DNA from: Polynucleobacter tropicus
Lineage (GTDB): Bacteria; Pseudomonadota; Gammaproteobacteria; Burkholderiales; Burkholderiaceae
Reading direction: 5' to 3'
DNA length: 64,000 bases
NCBI RefSeq assembly: GCF_013307225.1
Contig: NZ_CP028942.1
Span: forward strand, 124,001-188,000
Shown: piece after piece, positions 9,654-20,156 of the stretch
Numbering within the stretch: position 1 is the stretch's first letter
Layout of the letters: every line of letters starts with the position of its first letter
The notes under the pieces: model-generated
What the model was told of the DNA's origin: nothing
The model's input: only the letters and a program-made list of their open reading frames with translations
Database searches by the model: none
Program-made: the position numbers and the translations under genes

Positions 9654-11142
9654 CAAGTCCTCCTTGTACTAAATCTGCCGCTGTGAGTACTGCACGCGCT
9701 TTGGCTTCGGTTTCTTTCCATTCGGCAGTTGGGTCTGAATCAGCAACAACACCAGCGCCCGCTTGAGAATGCAGCATGCCATCCCGAATCACGCCAGTGC
9801 GAATCGCAATTGCAACATCCATATCGCCAGAGAAGGAAAGATAGCCCACTGCGCCACCATAAACACCGCGTTTCACAATTTCCATTTCATCAATGATTTC
9901 CATTGCGCGAATCTTTGGGGCTCCAGACAGAGTGCCCGCTGGGAAAGTTGCCCTTAAAACATCCATGTTGCTCATATTGTCTAAAAGATCACCTTCAACA
10001 GAACTCACAATGTGTTGAACATGGGAATACTTTTCAATTGACATTGAATCAGTTACTTTGACGGAGCCAGTCTTCGCAATTCGTCCTACATCATTGCGTG
10101 CAAGGTCGATCAACATGACGTGTTCGGCAATTTCCTTTGGATCTGCTAAGAGTTCTTTAGCTAGGCGCTCATCTTCTTCTGGATTTGCTCCGCGAGAACG
10201 TGTGCCAGCCAGTGGGCGAATGGTCACAATCTTTTCTGCTGCACGTTTTTCCTGACGAACCAAGATCTCTGGGGATGAGCCCACAATCTGCAGATCACCA
10301 AAGTCATAAAAATACATATAAGGCGATGGATTCAGTGATCGTAAGGCCCTGTATAGAGATAGGGGTGAATCTGTAAATGGCTTGCTAATGCGTTGGCCAA
10401 TAACAACCTGCATGCAGTCGCCCGCCAAAATATATTCTTTGGTTTTGCGAACCGCATCTTCAAAATCAGCCGCTTTAAATTTACGAATGAGTTCAGTTTT
10501 CGTGCTGGCTAACGATGGTGGCATGCTGACTTGTTTGCTAAGGCATGCAAGTAATTCTTTGAGACGTGTTTGCGCTTTCTCATACCCATCAGGAATGCTA
10601 GGGTCCGCATAAACAATGAAATAAATTTTCCCGGCAACGTTATCGATAACGGCCAACTCTTCAGTCAACATGAGCTGAATATCTGGCACACCTAGTTCAT
10701 CAGGCAAATCATGCTTAGCTAAACGTGATTCGATGTAACGAACAGTGTCGTAGCCAAAATATCCTGCTAAGCCTCCGCAAAAGCGTGGAAGCCCTGCTTG
10801 AACCGCAACCTTGAACCTCTTGAAATACGCATCTACGAAATCCAGCGGGTTATCTGTGTTTGTTTCAACTACTTTACCGTCTGTTATCACTTCGTTTATG
10901 GGTTTAAGCGGTGTACCAACAGTGCGAACAATGGTCTTCGCAGGCAAGCCAATAAAGGAGAAGCGGCCAAAGCGCTCGCCTCCCAAAACAGACTCAAGAA
11001 GGTAAGTATTTTTGCTGCCAAACGCTTGGCTAAGTTTGACGTAGAGCGATAGTGGCGTTTCTAAATCCGCCAACACCTCTTTGACAAGGGGAATTCGATT
11101 GAACCCCTGCTTCGCTAGGGCATTGAATTCTTCGCGTTGCAT
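9637..11142 (-). CDS. trpE: Anthranilate synthase component I
   Basis: Makes anthranilate from chorismate with ammonia from TrpG, the committed step of tryptophan synthesis. At 501 residues it has the usual length. The LLES element at residues 48-51 is the tryptophan feedback site, so the enzyme should be inhibited by the end product. The chorismate-binding C-terminal half carries [17 protein letters not shown] and [10 protein letters not shown]. Its ATG shares one base with the stop codon of rpe. Confidence 0.97.
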   Translation of the reverse strand: MQREEFNALAKQGFNRIPLVKEVLADLETPLSLYVKLSQAFGSKNTYLLESVLGGERFGRFSFIGLPAKTIVRTVGTPLKPINEVITDGKVVETNTDNPLDFVDAYFKRFKVAVQAGLPRFCGGLAGYFGYDTVRYIESRLAKHDLPDELGVPDIQLMLTEELAVIDNVAGKIYFIVYADPSIPDGYEKAQTRLKELLACLSKQVSMPPSLASTKTELIRKFKAADFEDAVRKTKEYILAGDCMQVVIGQRISKPFTDSPLSLYRALRSLNPSPYMYFYDFGDLQIVGSSPEILVRQEKRAAEKIVTIRPLAGTRSRGANPEEDERLAKELLADPKEIAEHVMLIDLARNDVGRIAKTGSVKVTDSMSIEKYSHVQHIVSSVEGDLLDNMSNMDVLRATFPAGTLSGAPKIRAMEIIDEMEIVKRGVYGGAVGYLSFSGDMDVAIAIRTGVIRDGMLHSQAGAGVVADSDPTAEWKETEAKARAVLTAADLVQGGLDAPND

Positions 11143-11867
11143 TAGGCTTTTCCTGACCTTGCTAATTCAGCACGCATTTCTTTGATGACTTGCTCGTAGT
11201 TTTCTTTTCCGAATATTGCTGAGCCCGCTACAAATGTGTCGGCACCAGCATGAGCAACTTGCGCAATATTGTCGACTTTGATGCCACCGTCAACCTCGAG
11301 ACGAATCTTGTGACCAGTGTCAGCTTCATGACGATCAAGTCGAGTGCGCACTTGCGTAATTTTTTGCAAAGTGCTCGGGATAAAAGATTGACCACCAAAT
11401 CCGGGATTAACTGACATTAGTAAAACTAAGTCTAGTAATTCAAGAGTGTGATCTAGGTGATCAAGTGGCGTAGCTGGATTTAAAACAAGACCAGCTTGAC
11501 AGCCTTGATCACGAATCAAATTTAATGTGCGATTCACATGCGGACTTGCTTCTGGATGAAAGCTAATCAAGTTCGCACCAGCTTTGGCAAAGTCTGGAAT
11601 GATGCGATCAACTGGCTCAACCATGAGGTGGACATCGATTACTGCAGGCACGCCATTTTTCTTGGCGTAAGGGCGAATAGCCTCACAAACCAAGGGGCCA
11701 ATAGTGAGGTTGGGAACATAGTGGTTATCCATCACATCAAAGTGAATCCAGTCAGCGCCCGCCACTAGGACATCCTGGACTTCTTTGCCCAGGCAGGCAA
11801 AGTTAGCCGACAAAATGGAGGGGGCAATGACAAATTGAGGATTTGGTGATGTTTTTTGGCTTTCCAT
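11142..11867 (-). CDS. rpe: Ribulose-phosphate 3-epimerase
   Basis: Interconverts ribulose 5-phosphate and xylulose 5-phosphate in the pentose phosphate pathway. The 241-residue TIM barrel shows the family signatures [31 protein letters not shown] and EVDGGI, including metal and catalytic Asp residues. It is the first gene of the trp operon. In many Burkholderiales a phosphoglycolate phosphatase gene (gph) lies between rpe and trpE; here none does, and the stop and start codons share a base. I saw no leader peptide or attenuator, and the gap to divergent apaG is only about 50 bases. Confidence 0.97.
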   Translation of the reverse strand: MESQKTSPNPQFVIAPSILSANFACLGKEVQDVLVAGADWIHFDVMDNHYVPNLTIGPLVCEAIRPYAKKNGVPAVIDVHLMVEPVDRIIPDFAKAGANLISFHPEASPHVNRTLNLIRDQGCQAGLVLNPATPLDHLDHTLELLDLVLLMSVNPGFGGQSFIPSTLQKITQVRTRLDRHEADTGHKIRLEVDGGIKVDNIAQVAHAGADTFVAGSAIFGKENYEQVIKEMRAELARSGKA

Positions 11868-11916
11868 CCCTAGATTCTAGCTTGCAGTTGGCCTTAGGAT
11901 GGAGCAGAATTCCATC

Positions 11917-12291
11917 ATGAATCCTCATGAAATCAGCATTACGGTCAAGACGCAGTACCTTCCAGACCAATCTGACCCAGATAATCGCCAATTTGCCTTT
12001 GCCTATACGATCACCATTCGCAACACGGGATCGGCCAGTATTCAGCTCATAGCCCGTCATTGGTTCATTACGGATGGGGATAACGATGTGCAGGAGGTAA
12101 AGGGTCTAGGGGTAGTAGGACAGCAGCCTTTATTGCGCTCAGGGGAGCATTTTGAGTACACCAGTTGGGCTACCCTCCCAACTCCTGCAGGAACTATGCG
12201 TGGCGAGTATTTTTGCGTTACGGAAGATGCCCAGTTTTTTCAGGCGCCCATCCCAGAATTTGCCTTGGTAATGCCACGGACACTACATTAA
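11917..12291 (+). CDS. apaG: ApaG protein
   Basis: A small fibronectin-III-like beta protein of the ApaG family, linked in other bacteria to Co2+/Mg2+ resistance; its molecular role is unclear. The 124-residue form from ATG 11917 matches the roughly 125 residues of E. coli ApaG and has GGAG upstream at 11901. An in-frame ATG at 11899 has no good ribosome site. Family signatures are YTITIRNTG, RHWFITD, GVVGQQP and FEYTSW, and GTMRGEYF near the C-terminus. Confidence 0.94.
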   Translation: MNPHEISITVKTQYLPDQSDPDNRQFAFAYTITIRNTGSASIQLIARHWFITDGDNDVQEVKGLGVVGQQPLLRSGEHFEYTSWATLPTPAGTMRGEYFCVTEDAQFFQAPIPEFALVMPRTLH

Positions 12292-12337
12292 GGCGATTCA
12301 CTATCCAGTAAGGCTATGCGGTAATAGAGCCCAGTAA

Positions 12338-12451
12338 TTATTTTTTGCCTTTACCAGTCCATAGGACAATAAACAACAAAAGTCCTAGCGCGATAGCGCC
12401 TTCAATGACAAACAGTAGCATTGGGTATTCATCAAGTAAATTGGCAATCAT
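12338..12451 (-). CDS. Candidate 37-residue single-pass membrane protein
   Basis: The minus strand between apaG and mltA carries an ATG-started frame of 37 codons ending in TAA. The product has a short acidic N-terminus (LLDEYP), one clear membrane segment around residues 11-31 (including GAIALGLLLF) and a Lys-rich tail, the layout of real small membrane proteins. Its ATG overlaps the mltA ATG on the other strand (bases 12449-12452 read CATG). No strong Shine-Dalgarno is visible. The case is shape and context only. Confidence 0.45.
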   Translation of the reverse strand: MIANLLDEYPMLLFVIEGAIALGLLLFIVLWTGKGKK

Positions 12452-13598
12452 GATTTCGAAATATAAATGGTCTCAAGTAAGTGTAGTCGCAATTTTCACT
12501 ATTTCGACTGTTGCCTTACTAACTGCATGTTCAACTCCACCGACGCGCGGAACGGGATATCGATCAAGTAGCTCAGGAGTAGCTCCTTCAGCTTACAGTT
12601 CATCCATTGCAAACTTTAGTTCTGTCTCATGGCAGGCAATTCCAGGGTGGCAGGATGATGAGTTAGTACAAGCATGGCCAGCCTGGCAAAAAAGTTGTGA
12701 GGGTTTGCTCAAGCGCAGTTCACGAAATGGCGATGTTAATTGGCGCCAGGTGTGTACTCAGGCTGGAAACCTCTCTAGCCGTGATTCCCAAGCCATTCGC
12801 AGATATTTTGAAAATAACTTTCAAGCATACGAAGTCCGAAATAATTCTGGGGCTGATACAGGCTTGATTACTGGTTATTACGAACCAGTGATGAATGGAT
12901 CTCAAACTAAAACCAGCACATATAGTGTGCCGCTCTATGCTTATCCCGCTGCTTGGAAAAAATCTAAACCAAATCTTGGCCCTACTCGCGCTGAATTAAT
13001 AAGCTCAGGAGTGCTTAAAGGTTCTGAAATTGCTTGGGTTCAGGATCCTGTTGCTGCAGCCTTTATGCAAATTCAGGGTTCTGGAAAAATTCGTCTTGAA
13101 GATGGGCGTGTGATGCGCTTGGGTTTTGCGGGAACGAATGAGCAACCTTTCAAATCTTTTGCGCAATGGTTGCTAGATCGTAAAGAAATCACGCGAAGTG
13201 AAGCAACGATGCAAGGAATTTCACAGTGGGCTAAACGCAATCCAGATCGCGTTAACGAAATGCTTAATGCCAACCCACGTTTTGTCTTTTTCAAAGAATT
13301 GCCTAGTAATGTGGATGCTGATTTAGGCCCTACTGGTGCATTGGGTGTTCCATTAACAGGCGAGCGTAGTATCGCAATCGATTTGCAAGCAATGCCACTG
13401 GGTGCGCCAGTGTTTCTGGCAACAACGCGACCCTTGAGTAATCAGCCACTTCAGAAGTTGGTTTTTGCGCAAGATACTGGTAAAGCCATTGTCGGCGGTG
13501 TGCGAGCCGATTACTATTGGGGTTCAGGTGATGCTGCAGGTGAAGCAGCTGGAAGAATGAAGCAGAATGGCAGGGTGTGGTTGTTATTGCCCCGGTAA
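12450..13598 (+). CDS. mltA: Membrane-bound lytic murein transglycosylase A
   Basis: A lipoprotein that cleaves peptidoglycan between MurNAc and GlcNAc to form 1,6-anhydro ends. The chosen start gives 382 residues with a lipoprotein signal peptide and lipobox LLTAC (lipidated Cys27). The MltA core includes GYYEP, PLYAYP, IQGSGKI and, near the end, the 3D-type region with FAQDTGKAI and [16 protein letters not shown], which holds the catalytic Asp. The frame is open 35 codons further up, but those codons do not look like a signal sequence. No strong Shine-Dalgarno precedes ATG 12450. Confidence 0.93.
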   Translation: MISKYKWSQVSVVAIFTISTVALLTACSTPPTRGTGYRSSSSGVAPSAYSSSIANFSSVSWQAIPGWQDDELVQAWPAWQKSCEGLLKRSSRNGDVNWRQVCTQAGNLSSRDSQAIRRYFENNFQAYEVRNNSGADTGLITGYYEPVMNGSQTKTSTYSVPLYAYPAAWKKSKPNLGPTRAELISSGVLKGSEIAWVQDPVAAAFMQIQGSGKIRLEDGRVMRLGFAGTNEQPFKSFAQWLLDRKEITRSEATMQGISQWAKRNPDRVNEMLNANPRFVFFKELPSNVDADLGPTGALGVPLTGERSIAIDLQAMPLGAPVFLATTRPLSNQPLQKLVFAQDTGKAIVGGVRADYYWGSGDAAGEAAGRMKQNGRVWLLLPR

Positions 13599-13648
13599 TG
13601 CGGCAATCCAAAAAAGATAAACAGAAACTAGAAAGTAGAAAGAAGTCG

Positions 13649-14425
13649 ATGAGCTACCAAACAATTTTGACTGAAGTAGATGGCAAGGTTGCCACCATTA
13701 CATTGAATCGCCCTGATGTATTAAATGCACTGAATGATCAATTGATGGATGAGCTTGGCGAAGCCTTGCTGAAGTTTGATGCGGACGACAACATTGGTTG
13801 CATCATTGTCACGGGTAGTGAAAAGGCGTTTGCTGCGGGCGCGGATATCGCTTCAATGGCAAAGCGCAGCTTGCAAGATGTGTATCGACATAATTTTATT
13901 TCTCGTAATTGGGGGCACATGCAGAAAGTACGCAAGCCTGTGATCGCGGCGGTTTCTGGATATGCATTAGGTGGTGGTTGTGAATTGGCAATGATGTGCG
14001 ACACGATCATGGCTGCTGATAACGCCAAATTTGCGCAACCTGAAATCAAATTAGGCATTATTCCTGGCGCTGGCGGAACACAACGTCTTCCCCGTGCAGT
14101 ATCAAAAGCAAAGGCAATGGACTTGGCTTTAACAGGGCGAATGATGGATGCTGCTGAAGCTGAGCGTGCTGGTTTGGTATCGCGAATATTCCCAAAAGCG
14201 GATTTGCTTAAAGAAGTCAAAGCAATTGCTAAAGATATTGCCGATATGCCTTTACTAACAACGATGATGGTTAAAGAAGCTGTCAATACAGCTTACGAGA
14301 CAACCCTGTCGCAAGGGATTCATTTTGAGCGTCGCCTGTTTCATGCATGCTTTGGAACTAATGATCAAAAAGAAGGTATGGCTGCCTTTATGGAAAAGCG
14401 CCCTGCTAAATTCACAAATTCTTGA
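13649..14425 (+). CDS. Enoyl-CoA hydratase
   Basis: Crotonase-fold enzyme, 258 residues, most like short-chain enoyl-CoA hydratases of fatty acid beta-oxidation. The oxyanion-hole segments are AFAAGADI and [15 protein letters not shown], and the catalytic Glu lies in [17 protein letters not shown]. Both catalytic glutamates of true hydratases appear present (in GGGCELA and in PEIKLG). The open frame extends 24 codons upstream into the end of mltA, but MSYQTI with AGAAAGAAG before it is the likely start. It is convergent with the M20 gene, 18 bases apart. Confidence 0.92.
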   Translation: MSYQTILTEVDGKVATITLNRPDVLNALNDQLMDELGEALLKFDADDNIGCIIVTGSEKAFAAGADIASMAKRSLQDVYRHNFISRNWGHMQKVRKPVIAAVSGYALGGGCELAMMCDTIMAADNAKFAQPEIKLGIIPGAGGTQRLPRAVSKAKAMDLALTGRMMDAAEAERAGLVSRIFPKADLLKEVKAIAKDIADMPLLTTMMVKEAVNTAYETTLSQGIHFERRLFHACFGTNDQKEGMAAFMEKRPAKFTNS

Positions 14426-14443
14426 TGCTGAATTTAAAGCTAC

Positions 14444-15640
14444 TTAGCTTTTCTCTAAAAAGCGTTGAGCTAATTTGACCCAGTAGTTCACCCCTACTGG
14501 GATCAAAGCGTCATTAAAGTCATAGGATGGGTTATGTAGATGGCATGGACCCATGCCATGACCAGTCGATCGATGATCGCCATCTCCGTTACCCAAAAAG
14601 ACATAGCAGCCCGGTTTCTCTAACAACATAAAGGCGAAGTCTTCCGCGCCCATAGTGGGGTCAATCGATGTGTTGACATTTTGTTTGCCTACTAACTCAC
14701 TCATCACTTGACTCGCAAATTCCACTTCATTTGCATGGTTGATCAGAGGGGGATAGTTTCTAGAAAAGGTAATTTCAGCTTGGCAGTCAAATGCACCTGC
14801 AACACTATGAGCAACCTCTCTTAAGCGTTGCTCGATTAGATCAAGCACCTCTAGGGTAAAGGTGCGTACAGTGCCACCAATAAAAGCGCTGTCTGGAATA
14901 ACGTTACTGGTTTCGCCCGCATGAAATTGCGTTACTGAAAGTACTGCAGCATCTACAGGACGTTTGTTGCGAGTAATAATGCTTTGCAGAGCTAATACCA
15001 CTTGCGCTCCAGCCAGTACTGGATCAGCACTGTTATGGGGAAGTGCCGCATGGCCACCTCTACCGGTGACGGTAATCTCAAAAGCATTGCTTGATGCCAT
15101 CATCGGGCCGGGCGTCACTCCAAAATCACCTTCAGCTAAACCGGGCCAGTTATGTAATCCAAATACAGCATCACAAGGAAATTGCTCAAATAAACCATCT
15201 TTGATCATTTCACGGGCACCAGCGCCGCCTTCTTCGGCTGGCTGAAAAATAAAAATCACGCTACCTTTGAAATCTCGATGATTCGATAGATATTGCGCAG
15301 CTCCTAAGAGCATGGCAGTGTGACCATCGTGACCACAGGCGTGCATCTTTCCAGGATTGCGTGAGGTGTGTGCAAAATTATTGTGCTCTTGTAAGGGTAG
15401 TGCATCCATGTCAGCGCGCAAGCCAATCATCTTGCCGGGGCCTAAGTCTCCATCGAGTCGCCCAACGACACCTGTTTTGCCCATTCCCCTGAATACGCTG
15501 ATGCCCCAACTAGAGAGAGCTTCCGCAACGAGATCGGCGGTGCGATTTTCCTCAAAGCGCAGCTCTGGATGCGCATGAATGTTGCGCCGAATTTCTTGTA
15601 TTTCTGGCGCGGACTCAATTATTTCTGGAATTAAATGCAT
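14444..15640 (-). CDS. M20 family amidohydrolase (hippurate hydrolase-like)
   Basis: A two-metal amidohydrolase of the M20D group, which includes hippurate hydrolases, N-acyl amino acid and IAA-amino acid hydrolases; 398 residues. Metal ligands sit in HACGHDGH (100-107), AEEGGAGA, and HNW further on; MGAEDFAF is near the C-terminus. The dimerisation domain includes GRGGHAALPH. No signal peptide is visible, so it should be cytoplasmic. The exact acyl substrate cannot be told from sequence. Confidence 0.92.
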   Translation of the reverse strand: MHLIPEIIESAPEIQEIRRNIHAHPELRFEENRTADLVAEALSSWGISVFRGMGKTGVVGRLDGDLGPGKMIGLRADMDALPLQEHNNFAHTSRNPGKMHACGHDGHTAMLLGAAQYLSNHRDFKGSVIFIFQPAEEGGAGAREMIKDGLFEQFPCDAVFGLHNWPGLAEGDFGVTPGPMMASSNAFEITVTGRGGHAALPHNSADPVLAGAQVVLALQSIITRNKRPVDAAVLSVTQFHAGETSNVIPDSAFIGGTVRTFTLEVLDLIEQRLREVAHSVAGAFDCQAEITFSRNYPPLINHANEVEFASQVMSELVGKQNVNTSIDPTMGAEDFAFMLLEKPGCYVFLGNGDGDHRSTGHGMGPCHLHNPSYDFNDALIPVGVNYWVKLAQRFLEKS

Positions 15641-15707
15641 TGCTTCATCTTATCCGAAACTGAATTGAAGTGCATCCCAAACGTGGGTATACATGAATAT
15701 TTCGAGT

Positions 15708-16427
15708 TTATTCAGCTGGTAACTGAATATGCTGCGCAGCAAACTTCAGCGCTTCAAGTGAATAGGGTTGGTTACTCAATTTTTGAATGTTCGTTGGTAG
15801 ATTAGGTATCAATCCTAAGAAGGGCGCACTGATTCGAGATTGAAGCGTTTCAATATTCTCACTTAATAAACCCATCTCTTGATCCAATGTGTTTGCAATC
15901 CAAGCCGCAATAACAAGCTTGCGCGCGCGAATAGCTTCGATGGTAAGTAGCGCATGGTTGATGCATCCCAGTTTCATACCAACAACTAAGATGACTGGCA
16001 GCTGAATTTGTTGAGCAAAATCACCCAAGTTCATTTGATCATTCAGTGGAACAAGAAAGCCACCGGCACCCTCGACTACAACGCAGCCTTTTTCCCGTTG
16101 CAGATCTTTATATGCCTTCAGCATGGTCTCGAGTTCAAGACGAATGCCTTTCCTTTTTGCAGCCAAATGCGGCGCTGCTGGAGTATCTAGAACATAAGGA
16201 CAGAGACTCAATTGTCCTTGTTGTAGATTCGAAGCAATTCGTAAAGTTTCAAGATCTTCATTTAGAGGTTGACCATTCTGCCCTGGGTAAGTGCCGGCAA
16301 CTACCGGCTTAAACCCGACGACTTGTTTGTCTAATTCTCGTAACTTCAGAATTAAGGCGCCACTTACTAAGGTTTTTCCAACTTCAGTATCTGTGCCGGT
16401 AACAAAAAATCCAGGTAATGTACTCAT
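15708..16427 (-). CDS. bioD: Dethiobiotin synthetase
   Basis: ATP-dependent enzyme closing the ureido ring of dethiobiotin from DAPA and CO2. The 239-residue protein starts MSTLPGFFVTGTDTEVGKT, with the P-loop in GTDTEVGKT, and has VEGAGGFLVPL in the middle. Its ATG shares one base with the bioF stop (TGATG), so translation is likely coupled. Last gene of the leftward bioA-bioF-bioD operon. Confidence 0.96.
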   Translation of the reverse strand: MSTLPGFFVTGTDTEVGKTLVSGALILKLRELDKQVVGFKPVVAGTYPGQNGQPLNEDLETLRIASNLQQGQLSLCPYVLDTPAAPHLAAKRKGIRLELETMLKAYKDLQREKGCVVVEGAGGFLVPLNDQMNLGDFAQQIQLPVILVVGMKLGCINHALLTIEAIRARKLVIAAWIANTLDQEMGLLSENIETLQSRISAPFLGLIPNLPTNIQKLSNQPYSLEALKFAAQHIQLPAE

Positions 16428-17671
16428 CAATGGGTTTTCTCAAGTACGCGTTGTTCGATCAAATTCAGCGTGTTGATGAGTGCGCGCAGATCATCCTCGC
16501 TATGATTTGCTGAGAAAGTAATACGTAAGCGTGAGCTACCAATCGGAACGGTGGGTGGTCTGATGGCTGGAATCCAATAGCCTGCCTCATCTAATAGCTT
16601 TGCAGCCATTAGGGCGTCTGCATTGCTGCCTAAGATGATTGGCTGAATCGGCGTGCAAGAGAGCACTTTTTCCCATTTGGAGAACTTCATCTCTGATTGC
16701 CAAATAGTAATCAATCGATTTAAGTGGGCGCGACGTTGAGCGCCTTCTTCAGAATCAATAATTTTCAGGCTTTGCAGTAAGGCATGCGCAATTGCTGGAG
16801 GGGTGGCGGTACTGTAAATATAAGGTCGACCCTTTTGAATGAGCCATTCAATAAAAGTATTTTCTGCGCAGATAAATGCACCGCTTACTCCGGCTGCTTT
16901 ACCTAAAGTCCCAATATAAATAATGCGGTCAGAGCAAATTTGCTCTTGCTCTAAAACACCATGCCCATGTTTGCCTAGCACTCCAAAGCCATGAGCGTCA
17001 TCTACCAATAGAAGCGCATCGCATTGCTCAGCAATATTGAGTAATTTTTTTACAGGTGCTAGATCGCCGTCCATACTAAAAACAGCATCCGTCACAATGA
17101 GTTTGAGCGCTTTGGTATCTTTTTGCAGATCCGTAAGCAAGAGCTCAGGTTGAGTGTGATCAAAGAGTGTGACGCTGGCGTTGTTTTGAGCGCTCGCTAA
17201 ACGAACGCCATCAATTAATGAGGCATGATTTAGTTTGGCAGAATAAATGCTGACTTCACCTCGCGGAGCAAGTCTTGCTAGACCAGTAATAGCAGTCAGA
17301 TTAGCAAGATATCCCGTGCTGAAAAATAATGCGCGGGCATTGGGGATATGGTCTGCTTGAAATGCCGCCAACTGTTTTTCTAGTGATTCATGTGCAGCGC
17401 TATGGCCGCTGATTAAGTGGGATGCGCCGCTACCAACCCCATATTTACGAGCCCCTTCTACTAGGGCTTCTGTGATTCTGGGGTGATTGGCTAGCCCTAA
17501 GTAATCATTGCTACAAAAAGCTTTTAGTTCACGATCACCAACCAATGCCTTGGTGTCACAAGGGGTTTCAGTAATGCGTAATTTACGCTTCAGTAATTGC
17601 AGATCTAAGTCCACAATTTGTTCTTCGGCTAGCGTTAATGCTTTGAATCGATTCACTGGAGATTGACTCAT
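16427..17671 (-). CDS. bioF: 8-amino-7-oxononanoate synthase
   Basis: PLP enzyme condensing pimeloyl-thioester and alanine. At 414 residues it is somewhat longer than the usual ~385 because of extra N-terminal sequence. Signatures are FCSNDYLGLA, the glycine-rich GSGASHLISG, DDAHGFGVLGKHG and the PLP lysine region GTLGKAAG. Its ATG overlaps the bioA stop in the four-base ATGA pattern. Confidence 0.95.
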   Translation of the reverse strand: MSQSPVNRFKALTLAEEQIVDLDLQLLKRKLRITETPCDTKALVGDRELKAFCSNDYLGLANHPRITEALVEGARKYGVGSGASHLISGHSAAHESLEKQLAAFQADHIPNARALFFSTGYLANLTAITGLARLAPRGEVSIYSAKLNHASLIDGVRLASAQNNASVTLFDHTQPELLLTDLQKDTKALKLIVTDAVFSMDGDLAPVKKLLNIAEQCDALLLVDDAHGFGVLGKHGHGVLEQEQICSDRIIYIGTLGKAAGVSGAFICAENTFIEWLIQKGRPYIYSTATPPAIAHALLQSLKIIDSEEGAQRRAHLNRLITIWQSEMKFSKWEKVLSCTPIQPIILGSNADALMAAKLLDEAGYWIPAIRPPTVPIGSSRLRITFSANHSEDDLRALINTLNLIEQRVLEKTH

Positions 17672-19014
17672 GCAAGCGCCTTATCTAGGGCCCTCTTTAC
17701 TGACTGCCCCATGGCTTGAGTTTCTTCCGAAGAAAGAATGTAAGGCGGCATTACGTAAATAGTATTTCCAATTGGTCGAATGAGAATGCCCTCGGACAAG
17801 CTCTTTGCAAACATCTCCCGAGGAAATGCATTTGGATTTTTTAAAGAGGATGGTTTGACATCAAATGCCAATACCATCCCTTGTTGACGCCAATGCTCAA
17901 TTCTCGAATCAGTCTTGGCCCATTCGAAAGCTGATGCTAGTTCTTGTGAGCGAATTTTATTTCGCTCAAGCACGTTCTCTGATTCAAAAATTTCTAAGCA
18001 AGCTAAAGCTGCTACGCAAGCAAGAGGATTGCCAGTGTAAGAATGCGAATGCAGGAAACCATGCTGAACTTGATCTTGATAAAACGCTTGGTAAATTTTG
18101 TCTGTCGTCATGCAAAGCGAAAGCGGTAGATAGCCACCGCTGATTCCTTTGGAGAGCGTCAGAAAATCTGGCCAAATATCCGCATGTTCACAAGCGAAGA
18201 ATTTGCCGCTACGCCCACAACCTACGGCGATTTCATCGGCAATCAAATGCACTTCATATTGATCGCATAAGCTTCTTACAAGGCGAATATACTCTGGTGA
18301 ATACATGACCATCTGACCAGCACATTGCACTAGGGGCTCGACAATAATTGCTGCAATATTTTCATGTTCTTTTTCAAATAGCTCTTGTAGTTTCTGTGCT
18401 GCATCTTTTGCAACGTCTTCAGCACTCATTCCGTTTTTTGCTTTGCGTGTATCAGGAGATGGCGCAGTAAAAACATTTTGCAAAAGTGATCCATAGGCTT
18501 CACGAAAAATAGCGACATCAGTTACTGCTAGTGCACCTAATGTTTCTCCGTGGTAGCCATTTTCAAGACAAACAAATTTCTTTTTGCTTGGTTTGTCGTT
18601 GTGTTGCCAGTAGTGATGGCTCATCTTGAGTGCAATCTCGACAGCGGAAGCGCCATCCGATGCATAAAACACATGTCCTAAGTGATGATGAGCGAGTGCA
18701 GACAGTTTTTCTGAGAGTTCAACAACAGGCTGGTGAGTAAAACCTGCGAGCATCACATGCTCAATTTTTTCTAGTTGCGCATGAATAGCTTGGTTGATGC
18801 GAGGGTTGGAGTGCCCAAATAAGTTTGTCCACCAAGAGCTGATGCAATCCAGAAGCGCATTTCCCTGCTCGTCATAGAGCCAAGCCCCTTTTCCCTTGGT
18901 AATGGCGATCAATGGAAAGGATTCATGTTGCTTCATTTGGGTGCAGGGGTGCCAAACGGCTGCCAGGCTGCGGTCAATGAGGGTGGGTTGATTTGGATCA
19001 GAAATAACCTTCAT
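17668..19014 (-). CDS. bioA: Adenosylmethionine-8-amino-7-oxononanoate aminotransferase
   Basis: Class III aminotransferase that makes 7,8-diaminononanoate using SAM as amino donor. The 448-residue form from ATG 19014 (MKVISDPNQ) fits the family; the frame is open 23 codons further but those residues are unlike the family. Motifs are WHPCTQMK, SSWWTNLFGHSNP, DGASAVEIALKM, DEIAVGCGRSG and the PLP lysine in LSKGISGG. It is divergent from bioB. Confidence 0.95.
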   Translation of the reverse strand: MKVISDPNQPTLIDRSLAAVWHPCTQMKQHESFPLIAITKGKGAWLYDEQGNALLDCISSWWTNLFGHSNPRINQAIHAQLEKIEHVMLAGFTHQPVVELSEKLSALAHHHLGHVFYASDGASAVEIALKMSHHYWQHNDKPSKKKFVCLENGYHGETLGALAVTDVAIFREAYGSLLQNVFTAPSPDTRKAKNGMSAEDVAKDAAQKLQELFEKEHENIAAIIVEPLVQCAGQMVMYSPEYIRLVRSLCDQYEVHLIADEIAVGCGRSGKFFACEHADIWPDFLTLSKGISGGYLPLSLCMTTDKIYQAFYQDQVQHGFLHSHSYTGNPLACVAALACLEIFESENVLERNKIRSQELASAFEWAKTDSRIEHWRQQGMVLAFDVKPSSLKNPNAFPREMFAKSLSEGILIRPIGNTIYVMPPYILSSEETQAMGQSVKRALDKALA

Positions 19015-19103
19015 ATTCGATATTTGACCACTAGTTTTTCCTAATTTCGGCTTCCATCTGTTATGTTTATGCCTGAGATTCACCTATTTTCTGGAATTTA
19101 CCC
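19015..19103. promoter_or_regulatory. Divergent bioA/bioB control region
   Basis: An 89-base gap lies between the starts of the bioA-F-D operon and bioB, so both promoters are expected here. I do not find a convincing -35/-10 pair on either strand; TTGACC at 19024 and TTATGTTTAT at 19061 are too far apart to form one promoter. The long palindromic biotin operator known from E. coli is not visible. The assignment is by position only. Confidence 0.4.
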
Positions 19104-20141
19104 ATGTTGGACGCCCAAACTGTAGAAAAACCCCTCACTCAGATCAAATCCAAGGCGGATTTGCGTAAAGAGCTTGATGCGGAAGGTGAGTGGTCACTAA
19201 CTCAGGTGGAGGCTTTGTTTGCCTTACCTTTCAATGAGTTAATGCTTAAAGCCCAGGAAACTCATAAGACCTATTTTCCTGAGGGTGATGTGGAATTGGC
19301 AACCCTCTTATCGATTAAGACTGGCGGGTGTCCCGAAGATTGCGGTTATTGCCCGCAAGCAGCTCGTTATGACACCGATGTGAAGGCTGAAAAGTTAATG
19401 GGCTTAGAGGAGGTTTTGGAAGCCGCTAAAGCAGCTAAAGCAGCAGGCTCTAATCGTTTTTGTATGGGTGCCGCATGGCGTGAACCCAAAGATCGCGATA
19501 TTGAAAAAGTGACTGCGATGATTAAAGGTGTCAAGGCATTAGGTCTTGAAACTTGCGCCACTTTAGGAATGTTGGAGGCCGATCAAGCTAAAGCATTGTC
19601 AGAAGCAGGCCTCGATTTTTATAATCACAACCTCGATACAAGTGAAGATTTTTATCGTTCAGTTATTTCTACTCGTGGTTATCAAGATCGCTTAGATACG
19701 ATTTCAAATGTGCGCTCAGCAGGTATGTCTGTATGTTGTGGCGGTATCGTTGGTATGGGTGAATCTCGTGAGCAACGCGCTGCATTTTTGACGCGCTTAG
19801 CGAACTTAAGTCCATATCCAGAATCTGTTCCAATTAATCATTTAGTCCCGGTTACAGGCACGCCATTGGCAGATCAAAAACCATTAGATCCATTGGAATT
19901 TGTAAGAACGATTGCTGTTGCACGCATCACAATGCCTAAAGCACGGGTGCGTTTATCAGCTGGTCGCCAAGAGCTCGGAAGAGCTGTTCAGGCTATGTGT
20001 TTCTTGGCTGGTGCGAACTCTATTTTTTATGGTGAGCAACTACTCACTACCGGCAATCCTGAAGCAGAACAAGACCGTGCGCTCTTGGCGGAACTTGGTT
20101 TAAAGACAAAGCAAAGCTGTAAAGCAGAGGTTTTGGTTTAA
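19104..20141 (+). CDS. bioB: Biotin synthase
   Basis: Radical SAM enzyme that inserts sulfur into dethiobiotin. The 345-residue protein has the CxxxCxxC cluster in [12 protein letters not shown] (Cys 76, 80, 83), then [25 protein letters not shown] and the second-cluster Arg region RVRLSAGR. With bioA, bioF and bioD it covers the four final steps; bioC and bioH-type genes for pimeloyl supply are not in this window. Confidence 0.97.
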   Translation: MLDAQTVEKPLTQIKSKADLRKELDAEGEWSLTQVEALFALPFNELMLKAQETHKTYFPEGDVELATLLSIKTGGCPEDCGYCPQAARYDTDVKAEKLMGLEEVLEAAKAAKAAGSNRFCMGAAWREPKDRDIEKVTAMIKGVKALGLETCATLGMLEADQAKALSEAGLDFYNHNLDTSEDFYRSVISTRGYQDRLDTISNVRSAGMSVCCGGIVGMGESREQRAAFLTRLANLSPYPESVPINHLVPVTGTPLADQKPLDPLEFVRTIAVARITMPKARVRLSAGRQELGRAVQAMCFLAGANSIFYGEQLLTTGNPEAEQDRALLAELGLKTKQSCKAEVLV

Positions 20142-20156
20142 CTTATTTTTTAGCCA

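Noticed and set aside
13738..14286. Open minus-strand frame (182 codons) within the enoyl-CoA hydratase gene
   Set aside because: The plus-strand product has complete crotonase motifs; the antisense product resembles nothing.
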